From an uncultured Lachnospiraceae bacterium (GTDB lineage: Bacteria > Bacillota > Clostridia > Lachnospirales > Lachnospiraceae), in contig CAJUJL010000008.1 of assembly GCA_910586725.1 (NCBI GenBank), forward strand, positions 1-64,000: a DNA stretch of 64,000 nt, in the 5' to 3' direction. Positions 51,080 through 59,923 of the stretch are shown here, piece after piece (position 1 is the stretch's first letter; each line of letters starts with the position of its first letter). The translations under genes were made by a program, and so were the position numbers. The notes beneath the pieces are model-generated. The model was not told the origin of the DNA, did not search any database, and saw only the letters and a program-made list of their open reading frames with translations.

Positions 51080-51760
51080 ATGCGTATTACAAATCAAATG
51101 ATGCAGCAAACAGCAAAGAAAACCGGAATTCCGCTCCAGCAGAATACATTGCTTGATATTTTGAATAAGAGTTCTTCTCCGTCAAACAGTCTGCTGCCAT
51201 CTGTGGAAAGCAGCGGCAGTACAAATACTTTTTTGGAGAAATTGAATAACAAGAGCAACAAGCAACTGAAAGAAGCGGCGGAAAGTCTGAGCGATTATGC
51301 GTCCAGGCTGGATGATGATAAAGAAGGATCGTTGTTTGCAAAAGCAGAAGCGTCAAAAGACACATCCGAGCTTGTTGCACATATCAAAGGAATGGCGGGA
51401 GCTTATAATAAAACGATAAAATATTTAAACGGTTCCGATTCTGCGTTGGATAAATTTTATCAGCAGGAACTGAAAACGTATTTGTCTGACCATGCGGATG
51501 CTTTGAAAAAGGTGGGAATTACCAGAAATCAGGATGGCAGCATAAGTATGGATGAGAATGTTTTAAAGGCGGCGGATCTTGACAGCTTAAAAGCAGCGTT
51601 TGGCAGTTCTTCCGGATTTTCTGAGAAAGTGGGCTATGTCGCCGGCAGGGTAGCGGAAAATTCCAGAGCGTCATCCGCTGGTATATTGGGCGGTTATAAC
51701 AGCAGCGGAATGGATTTTTGGAATTCTTTTACTAAAAATATGTATGATTTCTGGGGATAG
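51080..51760 (+). CDS. Hypothetical protein, flagellum-associated style
   Basis: This 226-aa protein has no signal peptide. It begins MRITNQMMQQTAKK, like many flagellin-related proteins in this family, with a Ser/Asn-rich N-terminal third. A helical domain follows with LKEAAESLSDYASRL and MAGAYNKTIKYLNGSDSALD, of the kind found in filament-cap-associated proteins. The start follows GGGAGGGATACT. A partial sigma-D -10 (GACGATAT at 51027) lies upstream but lacks a good -35. Function unknown. Confidence 0.5.
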   Translation: MRITNQMMQQTAKKTGIPLQQNTLLDILNKSSSPSNSLLPSVESSGSTNTFLEKLNNKSNKQLKEAAESLSDYASRLDDDKEGSLFAKAEASKDTSELVAHIKGMAGAYNKTIKYLNGSDSALDKFYQQELKTYLSDHADALKKVGITRNQDGSISMDENVLKAADLDSLKAAFGSSSGFSEKVGYVAGRVAENSRASSAGILGGYNSSGMDFWNSFTKNMYDFWG

Positions 51761-51770
51761 GTGATTGCTT

Positions 51771-52184
51771 ATGGTAGGAAATGTAAACGGAATTGTAGAA
51801 TCTATGTACGCGGCGGATCATGCCAGGACGCAGCAGAGTACTGCCAGTGAAGGGAACCGGAATTTTTCCGGGTATCTGGACTCGGCTCTTCTCAACTACC
51901 GTACGGGGCTTCTTACGGGAGGGCTTGGAGGCGGATATGGAAATTCTATGTATTTAAACGCTTTATCCGGCTCTGCGTGGCAGAGTATGGTGTTTAAAGC
52001 TATAAAAGACGAGTTGGAAAAGAAGGAAAAATCCGGAAAGTCTAAAGAAGAGACAGACCGCGGGGAAAGCAGGGCGGCTGTTTCTTCTGAAAAGAAAGAG
52101 GACTGGGCAACGATCCGTGTGATTGAACGGTATCAGTCCCCATTGCAGGAAAACGGACTGAAATCAAAAGATATTTTGGTGTAA
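51771..52184 (+). CDS. Hypothetical protein
   Basis: This 137-aa protein has a Gly/Leu/Tyr-rich middle (LLTGGLGGGYGNSMYLNALSG) and a charged Lys/Glu/Ser-rich part (about 85-115). No family is recognised. It begins ten bases after the preceding gene and ends before a clear terminator, so the two form a unit. Confidence 0.55.
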   Translation: MVGNVNGIVESMYAADHARTQQSTASEGNRNFSGYLDSALLNYRTGLLTGGLGGGYGNSMYLNALSGSAWQSMVFKAIKDELEKKEKSGKSKEETDRGESRAAVSSEKKEDWATIRVIERYQSPLQENGLKSKDILV

Positions 52185-52189
52185 GGCAT

Positions 52190-52228
52190 ACAGCCATTCG
52201 GCAGAGAAATCTGCTGTGTGGCTGTTTT
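52190..52228 (+). terminator. Terminator of the 51.1-52.2 kb unit
   Basis: ACAGCCA pairs with TGGCTGT and an inner GGCAGA/TCTGCT stem extends it. A short T-run follows. Confidence 0.8.
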
Positions 52229-52311
52229 CTGCGAATATCAGATTTGATGGTGCGTGTAAAAGGGCCGCGAAGAAGTAAAAGAAAAAAAAGAAAAAAATAG
52301 AAATGTTGTAC

Positions 52312-52340
52312 TGGACAAAACAAAAAGTATGTGGTATTAT
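52312..52340 (+). promoter_or_regulatory. Promoter of tRNA-Pro
   Basis: TGGACA (52312-52317), 17 bases, TATTAT (52335-52340); the tRNA begins 41 bases further on. Confidence 0.55.
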
Positions 52341-52380
52341 AATTGAGCATGTTTGAGATAATGTGTGAAAGTAAATATTT

Positions 52381-52454
52381 CGATGCGTGGCTCAGTTTGG
52401 TAGAGCGCTGCGTTCGGGACGCAGAGGCCGCAGGTTCAAATCCTGTCGCATCGA
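52381..52454 (+). tRNA. tRNA-Pro (anticodon CGG)
   Basis: A full cloverleaf can be drawn. The acceptor stem CGATGCG/CGCATCG has discriminator A; the D arm is GCTC/GAGC. The anticodon stem CTGCG/CGCAG has loop TTCGGGA (anticodon CGG at 52415-52417), and the T arm GCAGG/CCTGT has loop TTCAAAT. No CCA is encoded. A terminator follows at 52467. Confidence 0.96.
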
Positions 52455-52466
52455 CTGGTTGAAAAG

Positions 52467-52507
52467 TGTGGGAAACATTGATTTTACAGTGTTTCCCATG
52501 CTTTTTT
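52467..52507 (+). terminator. Terminator of tRNA-Pro
   Basis: GGGAAACA pairs with TGTTTCCC, followed by six T residues. Confidence 0.8.
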
Positions 52508-52530
52508 ATTGTTCAAAATCTGTCCTGTTT

Positions 52531-52550
52531 TTTGAGAACATTTGAGAACA
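52531..52550. repeat. Tandem 10-bp direct repeat
   Basis: TTTGAGAACA occurs twice in direct succession in the gap downstream of tRNA-Pro. No integrase or second tRNA copy is visible, so an attachment site is not claimed. Confidence 0.6.
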
Positions 52551-52685
52551 AATTTTTATACCGTGTGTGCCAAGGGCTGGAGCATATTATCAAGAAAGTT
52601 GGGGCGGGAATATTTACGCAAAAACTGGACTGTTGCGGAAGTTATGAAAGGTATGTTATAATTCAATTAAACAAAGGAGATTGCG

Positions 52686-53567
52686 ATGAGGGACAGGAAA
52701 GTGCAGTGGCATCCGGGATTTGTGGCGGCTATGAGCCTGGAGCTTGCAGAGAACAGGGAAAATCTGGTCTTTGAGAAAGAATATAATTTAAATACCAAGC
52801 CGCTGGAAATTGACCTTCTGGTAATCAAAAAAGAAGCGTCTGTGCAGATTGGAAATGAAATCGGGGCCTTCTTTTTAGGGCATAATATTATGGAATACAA
52901 ATCTCCGGAAGACCATTTGGACATTGATGCCTTTTATAAGGCTCTGGCATATGCAGGGCTTTATAAAGCTTATGGACAAACAGTTGATGAAAGAAAAGAG
53001 GATGACGTTACAGTATCGCTGCTCCGGGAATCAAGGCCGGAGAGGCTTTTCCAATATTTTGCAGAGCATGGATATATGGTATCCAACCCGTACAAAGGGA
53101 TATATTATATAAAAGGGAAAAATATGTTTCCTGTACAGATTGTTGCCACGGGCGAGCTGGATAAGGCAGAGCATACATGGCTTGGGGCGCTGTCAGAAAA
53201 ACTGAAGAAACAGGATATGACGGAACTGCTGAAGAAAATTCGCCAGCTGACAGGAAAAAATGACCGGGAACTGGCAGATTCGGTTCTCGAAGTCAGCATA
53301 GGGGCAAACAGGCAGATAGTGGAAGAGTTGAAAGGAGATGCTAGTATGTGCCAGGCGTTAATGGAGATCATGGAACCACAGTTATTATTAAGGGACGAAG
53401 AAAAGATAAATGAAGGATTGCAGAAAGGATTGCAGAAAGGATTGCAGAAAGGAATTCAGGGAACCATAGATGCGCTTCGTAAATTTGGGCACGGAGATTT
53501 AGAGATCAAAGAAACTATCATAGAAGAGTACGGCCTTTCTGAAGAGGAGGCGGCAAGATATTTTTAG
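52686..53567 (+). CDS. Rpn-like PD-(D/E)XK nuclease family protein
   Basis: This 293-aa protein belongs to the large group of Rpn/transposase-associated PD-(D/E)XK proteins common in Lachnospiraceae. N-terminal nuclease core (about residues 25-100): EKEYNLNTKPLEIDLLVIKK and IMEYKSPEDHLDIDAFYKAL carry the acidic residues and the E-x-K. The C-terminal part is helical, with a GLQKGLQKGLQKGIQ repeat encoded by three copies of a 12-bp unit. The start at 52686 follows AAAGGAGA. Relatives promote recombination or act in phage conflict; the role here is unproven. Confidence 0.75.
   Translation: MRDRKVQWHPGFVAAMSLELAENRENLVFEKEYNLNTKPLEIDLLVIKKEASVQIGNEIGAFFLGHNIMEYKSPEDHLDIDAFYKALAYAGLYKAYGQTVDERKEDDVTVSLLRESRPERLFQYFAEHGYMVSNPYKGIYYIKGKNMFPVQIVATGELDKAEHTWLGALSEKLKKQDMTELLKKIRQLTGKNDRELADSVLEVSIGANRQIVEELKGDASMCQALMEIMEPQLLLRDEEKINEGLQKGLQKGLQKGIQGTIDALRKFGHGDLEIKETIIEEYGLSEEEAARYF
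53415..53450 (+). repeat. Three tandem copies of a 12-bp unit within a gene
   Basis: GGATTGCAGAAA is repeated three times exactly, with a fourth degenerate copy following. It keeps the reading frame (4 residues per unit), so copy number could vary by slippage without frameshift. Confidence 0.9.
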
Positions 53568-53594
53568 GAGATTGTTTTGAAACTATCATGGATT

Positions 53595-53637
53595 AAAAAG
53601 TCTATGCATGATTATGCTGCATAGGCTTTTATTATTA
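53595..53637 (+). terminator. Terminator after the Rpn-like gene
   Basis: AAAAGTCTATGCA pairs with TGCATAGGCTTTT, followed by an AT-rich run. Confidence 0.8.
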
Positions 53638-53797
53638 GATTCAGAAGAAAATGAAGAATTTACAAAGTAATAAAGTGACTGATGGCATTGGGGCACGCCG
53701 GAATGTCATATTCTTTTGTGTATCGAATTATAATGCAGACTCCATAAAGTTAAGGGGGTTCTTATTTTTCCAGTATAAAGAAAGATATAAAAAAGAA

Positions 53798-53826
53798 TTG
53801 AGAATTTCTCTAAAATTAAGTATAAT
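53798..53826 (+). promoter_or_regulatory. Promoter of the GH123/DUF4091-like gene
   Basis: TTGAGA (53798-53803), 17 bases, TATAAT (53821-53826); the start codon is 42 bases downstream. The remainder of the 53568-53868 gap shows only the terminator and no convincing gene. Confidence 0.7.
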
Positions 53827-53868
53827 AAAGAAAAAGGAGAAAGTCACGGATTTAACAGGAGGGATACT

Positions 53869-56800
53869 ATGGGGTGTGGTAAGAGAACTATTAAAAGGGT
53901 TTTGTGTATTTTGCTGATGCTGATACTTAGCTTTAGCGCGATACCATTTCCGGAACATGAGGTAAACGCGGCTGCTACAAGGGAGTACACGATAAAATCG
54001 GTCACTACTGCGGGAGAAAGTGACAAATTTACGTATTACCCATCAAGCGGATGGGGACAGGGAAAGCAGATAGACGAATATTTTACTTCTAAATCTGTAC
54101 AGACACAGGTAGAGGAAGGCACGGAAGCATCGGATATTTATTATACGGTTAATTTTTCTGGAACGGGAATTGCGCTGTATGGGTACAAAGATCCGGGACA
54201 TGGGGCAACGGTAAAAGTTTTTATCGACGGGGAAGAAAAAACGGACTTTGACAGTTACGCACAAAGTAGAAGCGCCAGCGATGTATTGCTTTGGAGTATT
54301 GTTGGATTGGATAACGGAGAACATACGTTAAAAGCTCAGGCAACCGGAAGCAAAAACGCTTCGGCGACGAACAGCCATATAGAAGTGACCAAGGCAGTCG
54401 TGACCGTCCCGATTGAACAGGTTCCGGCAACGAAATTTGCCTTTACAGACGAAACCTGCACGATCCGGGTAGATGAGTCAAGAGATCTTGAGTATGTCCT
54501 TGAGCCGGAAAATGCATATGCTCCGGAAGACTTGCAATTTGTATCCGACGACGCATCTGTGGCATCTGTGGATACATCCGGAAGGATTACCGGAAAGAAA
54601 GTTGGCGCGACGCGCATTACGGCGTCTTCAGAAAGCGCTGGATTATCAGACAGCATAGAAGTAACTGTGTTAGAGAAGCTGGGAGACATCGACGCGACCT
54701 ATGTAGACAGTGGAGACCAGTATCAGCAGAAGGCTTACGCAGGTCTTTTAGCCGGAAGCAGAAAGTTCAGCGAACGGGTTTGGGCATGGAAAAATGACAA
54801 GGCAGTTGCGGAAATCGCAGTAATGAGCAAGCAGAAAGCATTGGAAGACGTCTCAGTCAGCATATCGAACTTAAAAGGATATGGCGCGGTCCTTCCCGCT
54901 TCTTCGGTAAAGCTTTCTTTTGTCAGAGAAGTCAAGGCATATACCGGTCATGCCGGATGGTATGCACAAAATAAAGCAGGGACAATGCCGAGCGGACCAA
55001 GAGAATATTATCCGGAGGTCATTTATTCCGATGATCCTGTCTCCATGGACAGCGAGAGACTGCAGCTTGTATGGGTGGAAGCCTCCGTTCCGAAAGATGC
55101 GCTTGCGGGCATTTACAAAGGCACGATAACCATTTCGGCCGGAAACACTGATGAGACAATAGAGCTGGACTATACGCTTGAGGTTTTGGACGCGGTGCAG
55201 CCGGATCCGCAGGATTATGATTTTGACGTTGAGTATTGGAGCCATCCGTACAATGTGGCTTACTATTATGAGGTAGAGCCATTTTCGGAGGAACATTTAG
55301 AGCTGTTAAAGCAGCATATGGAACTCTATAAAGACCTGGGTGGCCATGCGATTACGGCAAGCATTGTAGAAGAAGCATGGGGCGGCCAGACGTACGGCGG
55401 TGGAAATGATATTCATTATCCGTCTATGATCAAATGGATTAAGAATGCGGACGGAACATGGGAATTTGATTATACAGATTTTGATAAATGGGTTGAGTTG
55501 AATCTTGAAATTGGAATCGCAGATAAGATTATTTGTTACAGTATGATGCCGTGGGATGGCATTGTGAAATATACAGACAGGGGAACAGATACGGTCAAAT
55601 CTATGACAGCCAATCCGGCAAATGCCACGCAGTACGCACAGGTATGGCAGCCGTTTCTGGAAGATTTTGTAGCGCATCTTGACGAAAAGGGTTGGTTTGA
55701 CCGGACCTACATAGGTTTTGATGAACGGTCCAATATGGGAACGTCATTTGATTTAATTGATTCCGTAAAAAATAAAGACGGGAAAGCATTGAAAAAATCC
55801 GCTGCATTTAATGATTTTTCAGACAATCTGGGCGTTTTCAACAGGCTGGATTATGCTTCTGTTGGACTTCAGCAGATTCGTCAGAACCTGGCGGGATTTA
55901 AGCAGCAGATTGCGACAAGAAGAGAAAATAACCAAAAGCTCACGATGTATACGGCGACAGAACATGTGCCGAATAGCTTTACGAAGTCAAACCCGGTGGA
56001 AAGCTACTGGACGATTATGTATGCCGGCTCGTTAAATACGACGGGATTTTTGCGGTGGGCATATGACGCGTGGGTGGCCGATCCGCTGGAAGAGTCTACG
56101 CATTCTTCATTCCCGGCGGGCGATTGTTTCCTGGTATACCCGTCGGAACAGGAAGATGAAGTAAAAGAAAGTAAATTCTCCTTACGTCTGGCAAAGCTGG
56201 ACGAAGGCGTTCGAGACATTAATAAGCTTTATCTCATGCGGGAAAAATCGGATGAGATGGCGGCTGGAGTGACAGAGATTCTGAGCCATGTCAAAGGCGA
56301 TAGAATCAACGACTATGAATACAGTACAATGGCTAAAACAGACAACTGGGGACGTGAGGCAAAATGGCTGACCGAAAACGGTAAAAATTTAATGCTTTCA
56401 GATATGAAAACAGTCAAAGAGGAGATTTATAATCTCACCAAGGATTACATTGCGCAGGAATATCCGGACCGTATTCAGGAGATAGAATTGCCGAAGCCAG
56501 ACAAAACGGAATTTGAGCCGGGCGAAGTTGTGCAGTTTCCGGTCGTAGTGCAGCCCGCATCAGCAGCAGGCTCTGTTCGCTGGAGCAGCAGCGACGAAGC
56601 AGTGGCTTCCGTGGATAAAAACGGACGGATTACCATGAAAAAAGAGGGAAAAGCAACGATTACGGTTTGTTCTCCGGAGAATGCCAATATCATTGAACAA
56701 AGCGTGGAAATTATCGTTAAAACGCCCGAAGCAAAGAAACCGCTTTTGCAGCAGATACAAGCCGCTTCCGGTCTGAAACAGGGAGATTATACGGCAGAAA

Positions 56801-57417
56801 GCTGGGCGGCGCTTCAGAAAGCGCTGGAAGAGGCCGAAAATGTACGCAAAAATCCGCAAAGCCAGCAGGAGGATATTGATCGGGCGCTGAATGCTTTGAA
56901 AGACGCCATTTCGAAATTGGCGCCGGCAGTGAGTGATCCGGGAAAACCAAACGATCCGGTCGTGGAAGATCCAATCAAAGAAAGCGGGATTTATGAGAAT
57001 GAAAACTATAAATATAAGATCACAAGCCTTGAAAAACAAACGGTTGAGGTTGTGGGCACGACGAATTCAAAACTCAAAAAAATCGTGATCGGAAAGAGCG
57101 TAACGCTTGGCGCGAAAAGCTTCCAAATAACGTCCATCAAAGCTTCTGCATTTAAAAACAATAAGAAAATAACAGAGGTTAAGATTGGAACCAATGTAAC
57201 GAGTATTGGCAACAGCGCTTTTGAAAAATGTATCAAGCTGAAAAAAGTTACGATTAACAGCAAAAAGTTGACGCAAATCGGAAAGAAAGCATTTGCCGGC
57301 TGCAAGAAATTGCGATCTGTAGTAGTTAAGAGCAAAAAAGTGAAGAAAATCGGCAAGGGAGCTTTCAAAGGAATTCACAAAAAAGCAGTTGTGAAGATCC
57401 CCAAAAGCAAAAAATAA
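53869..57417 (+). CDS. Large secreted modular protein with GH123/DUF4091-like catalytic region
   Basis: This 1182-aa protein has a signal peptide (about 1-36). Residues 45-160 are a beta-rich domain of the galactose-binding type (YYTVNFSGTGIALYGYKD). About 178-265 is a Big_2 Ig-like domain (FVSDDASVASVDTSGRITGK). About 270-860 resembles DUF4091/GH123-type glycosidases, with YIGFDERSN near 615 as a candidate acid/base segment. A second Big_2 domain is at 875-955 and a FIVAR helical module at about 960-1020. A LRR_5-type repeat block (about 1040-1180) carries basic motifs of the form KIGxxAFxxxxxLxxV. It is probably an exported glycan-degrading or mucin-binding enzyme. No LPxTG anchor is present. 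Confidence 0.75.
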   Translation: MGCGKRTIKRVLCILLMLILSFSAIPFPEHEVNAAATREYTIKSVTTAGESDKFTYYPSSGWGQGKQIDEYFTSKSVQTQVEEGTEASDIYYTVNFSGTGIALYGYKDPGHGATVKVFIDGEEKTDFDSYAQSRSASDVLLWSIVGLDNGEHTLKAQATGSKNASATNSHIEVTKAVVTVPIEQVPATKFAFTDETCTIRVDESRDLEYVLEPENAYAPEDLQFVSDDASVASVDTSGRITGKKVGATRITASSESAGLSDSIEVTVLEKLGDIDATYVDSGDQYQQKAYAGLLAGSRKFSERVWAWKNDKAVAEIAVMSKQKALEDVSVSISNLKGYGAVLPASSVKLSFVREVKAYTGHAGWYAQNKAGTMPSGPREYYPEVIYSDDPVSMDSERLQLVWVEASVPKDALAGIYKGTITISAGNTDETIELDYTLEVLDAVQPDPQDYDFDVEYWSHPYNVAYYYEVEPFSEEHLELLKQHMELYKDLGGHAITASIVEEAWGGQTYGGGNDIHYPSMIKWIKNADGTWEFDYTDFDKWVELNLEIGIADKIICYSMMPWDGIVKYTDRGTDTVKSMTANPANATQYAQVWQPFLEDFVAHLDEKGWFDRTYIGFDERSNMGTSFDLIDSVKNKDGKALKKSAAFNDFSDNLGVFNRLDYASVGLQQIRQNLAGFKQQIATRRENNQKLTMYTATEHVPNSFTKSNPVESYWTIMYAGSLNTTGFLRWAYDAWVADPLEESTHSSFPAGDCFLVYPSEQEDEVKESKFSLRLAKLDEGVRDINKLYLMREKSDEMAAGVTEILSHVKGDRINDYEYSTMAKTDNWGREAKWLTENGKNLMLSDMKTVKEEIYNLTKDYIAQEYPDRIQEIELPKPDKTEFEPGEVVQFPVVVQPASAAGSVRWSSSDEAVASVDKNGRITMKKEGKATITVCSPENANIIEQSVEIIVKTPEAKKPLLQQIQAASGLKQGDYTAESWAALQKALEEAENVRKNPQSQQEDIDRALNALKDAISKLAPAVSDPGKPNDPVVEDPIKESGIYENENYKYKITSLEKQTVEVVGTTNSKLKKIVIGKSVTLGAKSFQITSIKASAFKNNKKITEVKIGTNVTSIGNSAFEKCIKLKKVTINSKKLTQIGKKAFAGCKKLRSVVVKSKKVKKIGKGAFKGIHKKAVVKIPKSKK

Positions 57418-57460
57418 AAGGCTTGCGCCAGACATCTAAATATATTCATAGAAGCAAAGC

Positions 57461-57500
57461 AAAAAGAAGTTTTGGAGCAAAAACTCCGAAACTTCTTTTT
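57461..57500. terminator. Bidirectional terminator
   Basis: AAAAAGAAGTTT.GGAG pairs with CTCC.AAACTTCTTTTT. The A/T tracts on both sides serve the convergent secreted glycosidase and epimerase genes. Confidence 0.85.
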
Positions 57501-57528
57501 ATACAAAGAGGCGATCCGACCCCCTGGG

Positions 57529-58335
57529 CTATTCGCATGGAGTGACAGAAAATTTGTAGTCCTTTTGGCTTCCCGCCGGCAGATGCTGCACATATTTTTT
57601 CTCCAGCATATTTGTATTTGGCACCTGGTCCAGCGTTCCGGCGCACCATGGCTCAATACAAAGGAAAGGCGCTTCTTTTCCGATTGGCGTCCAGAAGGCT
57701 ACCGATAAATAATCCGGGAAATCAAAACGGATTCCCTTTCTGGTATTTTTGTGAATCAGTTTTACTGTGCGCTGATTTAAATTTTCAAAAAGAATTGCAT
57801 CATTGTCAAACATAGGGTAATTCAAGGAAACGTCTGCGACGTTTTCGTCTTCAAAATGGAGTATATAATCGGTAAATGACGCCCCTTCCTCCATTGGGCA
57901 GAAAAAGCCGGGATGTCCGCCGATTAAAAACGGCATGGCATCCGTTCCCTGGTTGGAAACGCCATAAATCACCTCTAAAGAGGGGCCGGTCAGCCGGAAC
58001 GTAACGCTGAAAACAAAATCATAAGGATACACGGATAACGTTGCGTCAGTTGCTTTTGTAGTAAGTTTCACAAAATCTTTTCCCTGTTCCGCGATTTCAA
58101 ATTCCGCGTCTTTGACAAAACCGTGGCGTGGGAGCGCATATGAGTTTCCATGAATGGTAACTGTTTCCGGAACAGGGCCTACATAGGGGAATAAGACGGG
58201 GGAGCATTTTGCCCAGTAGGCAGGGTCTTTCTGCCACATATATTCTTTGCCCAAAGATGTTTGAAAAGATAATAGTTCAGCTCCATGGGTCTGGCAGACG
58301 GCCGACGCAAAATCATTTTGAATAGAAATAGTCAT
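57529..58335 (-). CDS. Aldose 1-epimerase family (LacX-like) protein
   Basis: This 268-aa galactose-mutarotase-fold protein starts with the typical FASAVCQTHGAELLSFQ. It has the substrate-site His in LPRHGFVKD, a second conserved His in LIGGHPGFFCPM, and the late acidic residue in LCIEPWCAG (Glu). The spacing matches LacX-like epimerases. The substrate sugar is unknown; it may act on sugars released by the neighbouring secreted protein. Confidence 0.9.
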   Translation of the reverse strand: MTISIQNDFASAVCQTHGAELLSFQTSLGKEYMWQKDPAYWAKCSPVLFPYVGPVPETVTIHGNSYALPRHGFVKDAEFEIAEQGKDFVKLTTKATDATLSVYPYDFVFSVTFRLTGPSLEVIYGVSNQGTDAMPFLIGGHPGFFCPMEEGASFTDYILHFEDENVADVSLNYPMFDNDAILFENLNQRTVKLIHKNTRKGIRFDFPDYLSVAFWTPIGKEAPFLCIEPWCAGTLDQVPNTNMLEKKYVQHLPAGSQKDYKFSVTPCE

Positions 58336-58476
58336 TGAAATCCCTCCTGAAATAATATTTTTATACCGCTATTATAACAGGATCAAAGGAGAAACGCCAT
58401 ACCGGCAGAAATGATAAATCTTGACAGCACAAAAAGAAAATGTTAGTTTTAAAAGAAAAATCAGGAGAAATCAGAA

Positions 58477-59850
58477 ATGAGTGAAAAAACAATACCTTAT
58501 AAAATTTATCTGGATGAACACGAAATGCCAAAACAATGGTATAACGTGCGCGCAGATATGAAACATAAACCGGCGCCTCTTTTAAATCCGGCGACTTTAA
58601 AGCCAATGACACAGGAAGAGCTTTCTGCCGTATTTTGCACGGAATTAGCCAAACAGGAACTGGATGATACGACGCCTTATATTGACATACCGGAAGAAAT
58701 TGCAGGATTTTATAAAATGTATCGTCCGTCTCCTCTAATCCGGGCGTACTGCCTTGAAGAAAAATTAAAGACGCCCGCCCATATTTATTATAAATTTGAA
58801 GGAAACAACACCAGCGGCAGCCATAAATTAAATTCTGCGATCGCGCAGGCTTATTATGCGAAAAAGCAGGGCTTAAAAGGCGTAACCACAGAAACCGGAG
58901 CCGGTCAGTGGGGAACGGCGCTTTCTATGGCATGTTCCTATTTTGAATTGGATTGCAGGGTATACATGGTAAAAGTATCTTATGATCAGAAACCGTTTCG
59001 CCGCGAAGTTATGCGGACGTATGGAGCAAGCGTAACGCCGTCTCCTTCAGAAACAACCCAGGTGGGCAGAAGGATTTTAGCCGAACATCCTGGGACAAGC
59101 GGAAGCCTTGGCTGCGCAATTTCAGAAGCTGTAGAAGCTGCGTCAGGAACGGAAGGATACCGTTATGTATTGGGGAGCGTTTTAAACCAGGTGCTTCTTC
59201 ATCAGTCTGTTATTGGACTGGAAACCAAGGCTGCGCTTTTGAAATATGGCATTGAGCCGGATATTATTATTGGATGCGCCGGAGGCGGATCGAATCTGGG
59301 CGGCTTGATTTCTCCGTTTATGGGAGAAAAACTGCGCGGAGAGAAAGATTATCATTTTATTGCGGTAGAGCCCGCTTCCTGCCCAAGCTTTACCAGAGGT
59401 AAATTTGCATACGACTTCTGCGACACCGGAAAAGTATGCCCGCTTGCCAAAATGTATACATTGGGAAGCAGCTTCATTCCTTCTGCAAATCACGCCGGAG
59501 GCCTTCGCTATCATGGAATGAGCACGGCGCTATCCCAGCTGTATGCCGACGGGCTGATGGAAGCGCGGTCCGTGGAGCAGACCGGCGTATTTAAAGCTGC
59601 GGAACAATTTGCAAGAGTGGAGGGAATCCTTCCGGCTCCGGAAAGCGCCCACGCAATTTGTGCGGCGATGGAAGAAGCGCAGAAATGCACTCAAACAGGA
59701 GAAGAGAAAACAATTGTATTCGGACTGACGGGAACGGGATATTTCGATATGGTTGCATATGAAAAATTCCACAATGGGGATATGGAGGATTATATACCGA
59801 CTGATGAGGATTTAGAGCCAGGTTTTTCGTCCCTGCCACAGGTAGAGTAA
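58477..59850 (+). CDS. TrpB2-type tryptophan synthase beta-like enzyme
   Basis: This 457-aa PLP enzyme of the TrpB2 group carries the N-terminal extension MPKQWYNVRADM characteristic of TrpB2. The PLP lysine is in NNTSGSHKLNSAIAQ, with TETGAGQWGTALS and the phosphate-binding GCAGGGSNLGG. TrpB2 enzymes can work without TrpA. No other trp gene is nearby. The start follows AGGAGAAATCAG. Confidence 0.93.
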   Translation: MSEKTIPYKIYLDEHEMPKQWYNVRADMKHKPAPLLNPATLKPMTQEELSAVFCTELAKQELDDTTPYIDIPEEIAGFYKMYRPSPLIRAYCLEEKLKTPAHIYYKFEGNNTSGSHKLNSAIAQAYYAKKQGLKGVTTETGAGQWGTALSMACSYFELDCRVYMVKVSYDQKPFRREVMRTYGASVTPSPSETTQVGRRILAEHPGTSGSLGCAISEAVEAASGTEGYRYVLGSVLNQVLLHQSVIGLETKAALLKYGIEPDIIIGCAGGGSNLGGLISPFMGEKLRGEKDYHFIAVEPASCPSFTRGKFAYDFCDTGKVCPLAKMYTLGSSFIPSANHAGGLRYHGMSTALSQLYADGLMEARSVEQTGVFKAAEQFARVEGILPAPESAHAICAAMEEAQKCTQTGEEKTIVFGLTGTGYFDMVAYEKFHNGDMEDYIPTDEDLEPGFSSLPQVE

Positions 59851-59869
59851 TACAAATAACTGAATTCAG

Positions 59870-59898
59870 GAGCTGTCCCGTTGTTGATGGGACAGCTC
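59870..59898 (+). terminator. 10-bp perfect hairpin between trpB2 and the RACo-like gene
   Basis: GAGCTGTCCC pairs with GGGACAGCTC around a nine-base loop. Only ATTTCGG follows, so termination may be weak. Confidence 0.55.
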
Positions 59899-59923
59899 AT
59901 TTCGGTCAATGAGGTGAAATGCA

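Noticed and set aside
52381..52550. tRNA-Pro as attachment site of an integrated element
   Set aside because: No duplicate of the tRNA 3' end and no integrase are visible; only a 10-bp tandem repeat was found downstream.
53415..53450. CRISPR-like array
   Set aside because: The units are contiguous 12-mers within a gene, with no spacers. No other regularly spaced repeats were seen in the window.
53651..53917. 88-codon open frame before the GH123-like gene
   Set aside because: It overlaps the promoter and start of the secreted protein and has no ribosome binding site.
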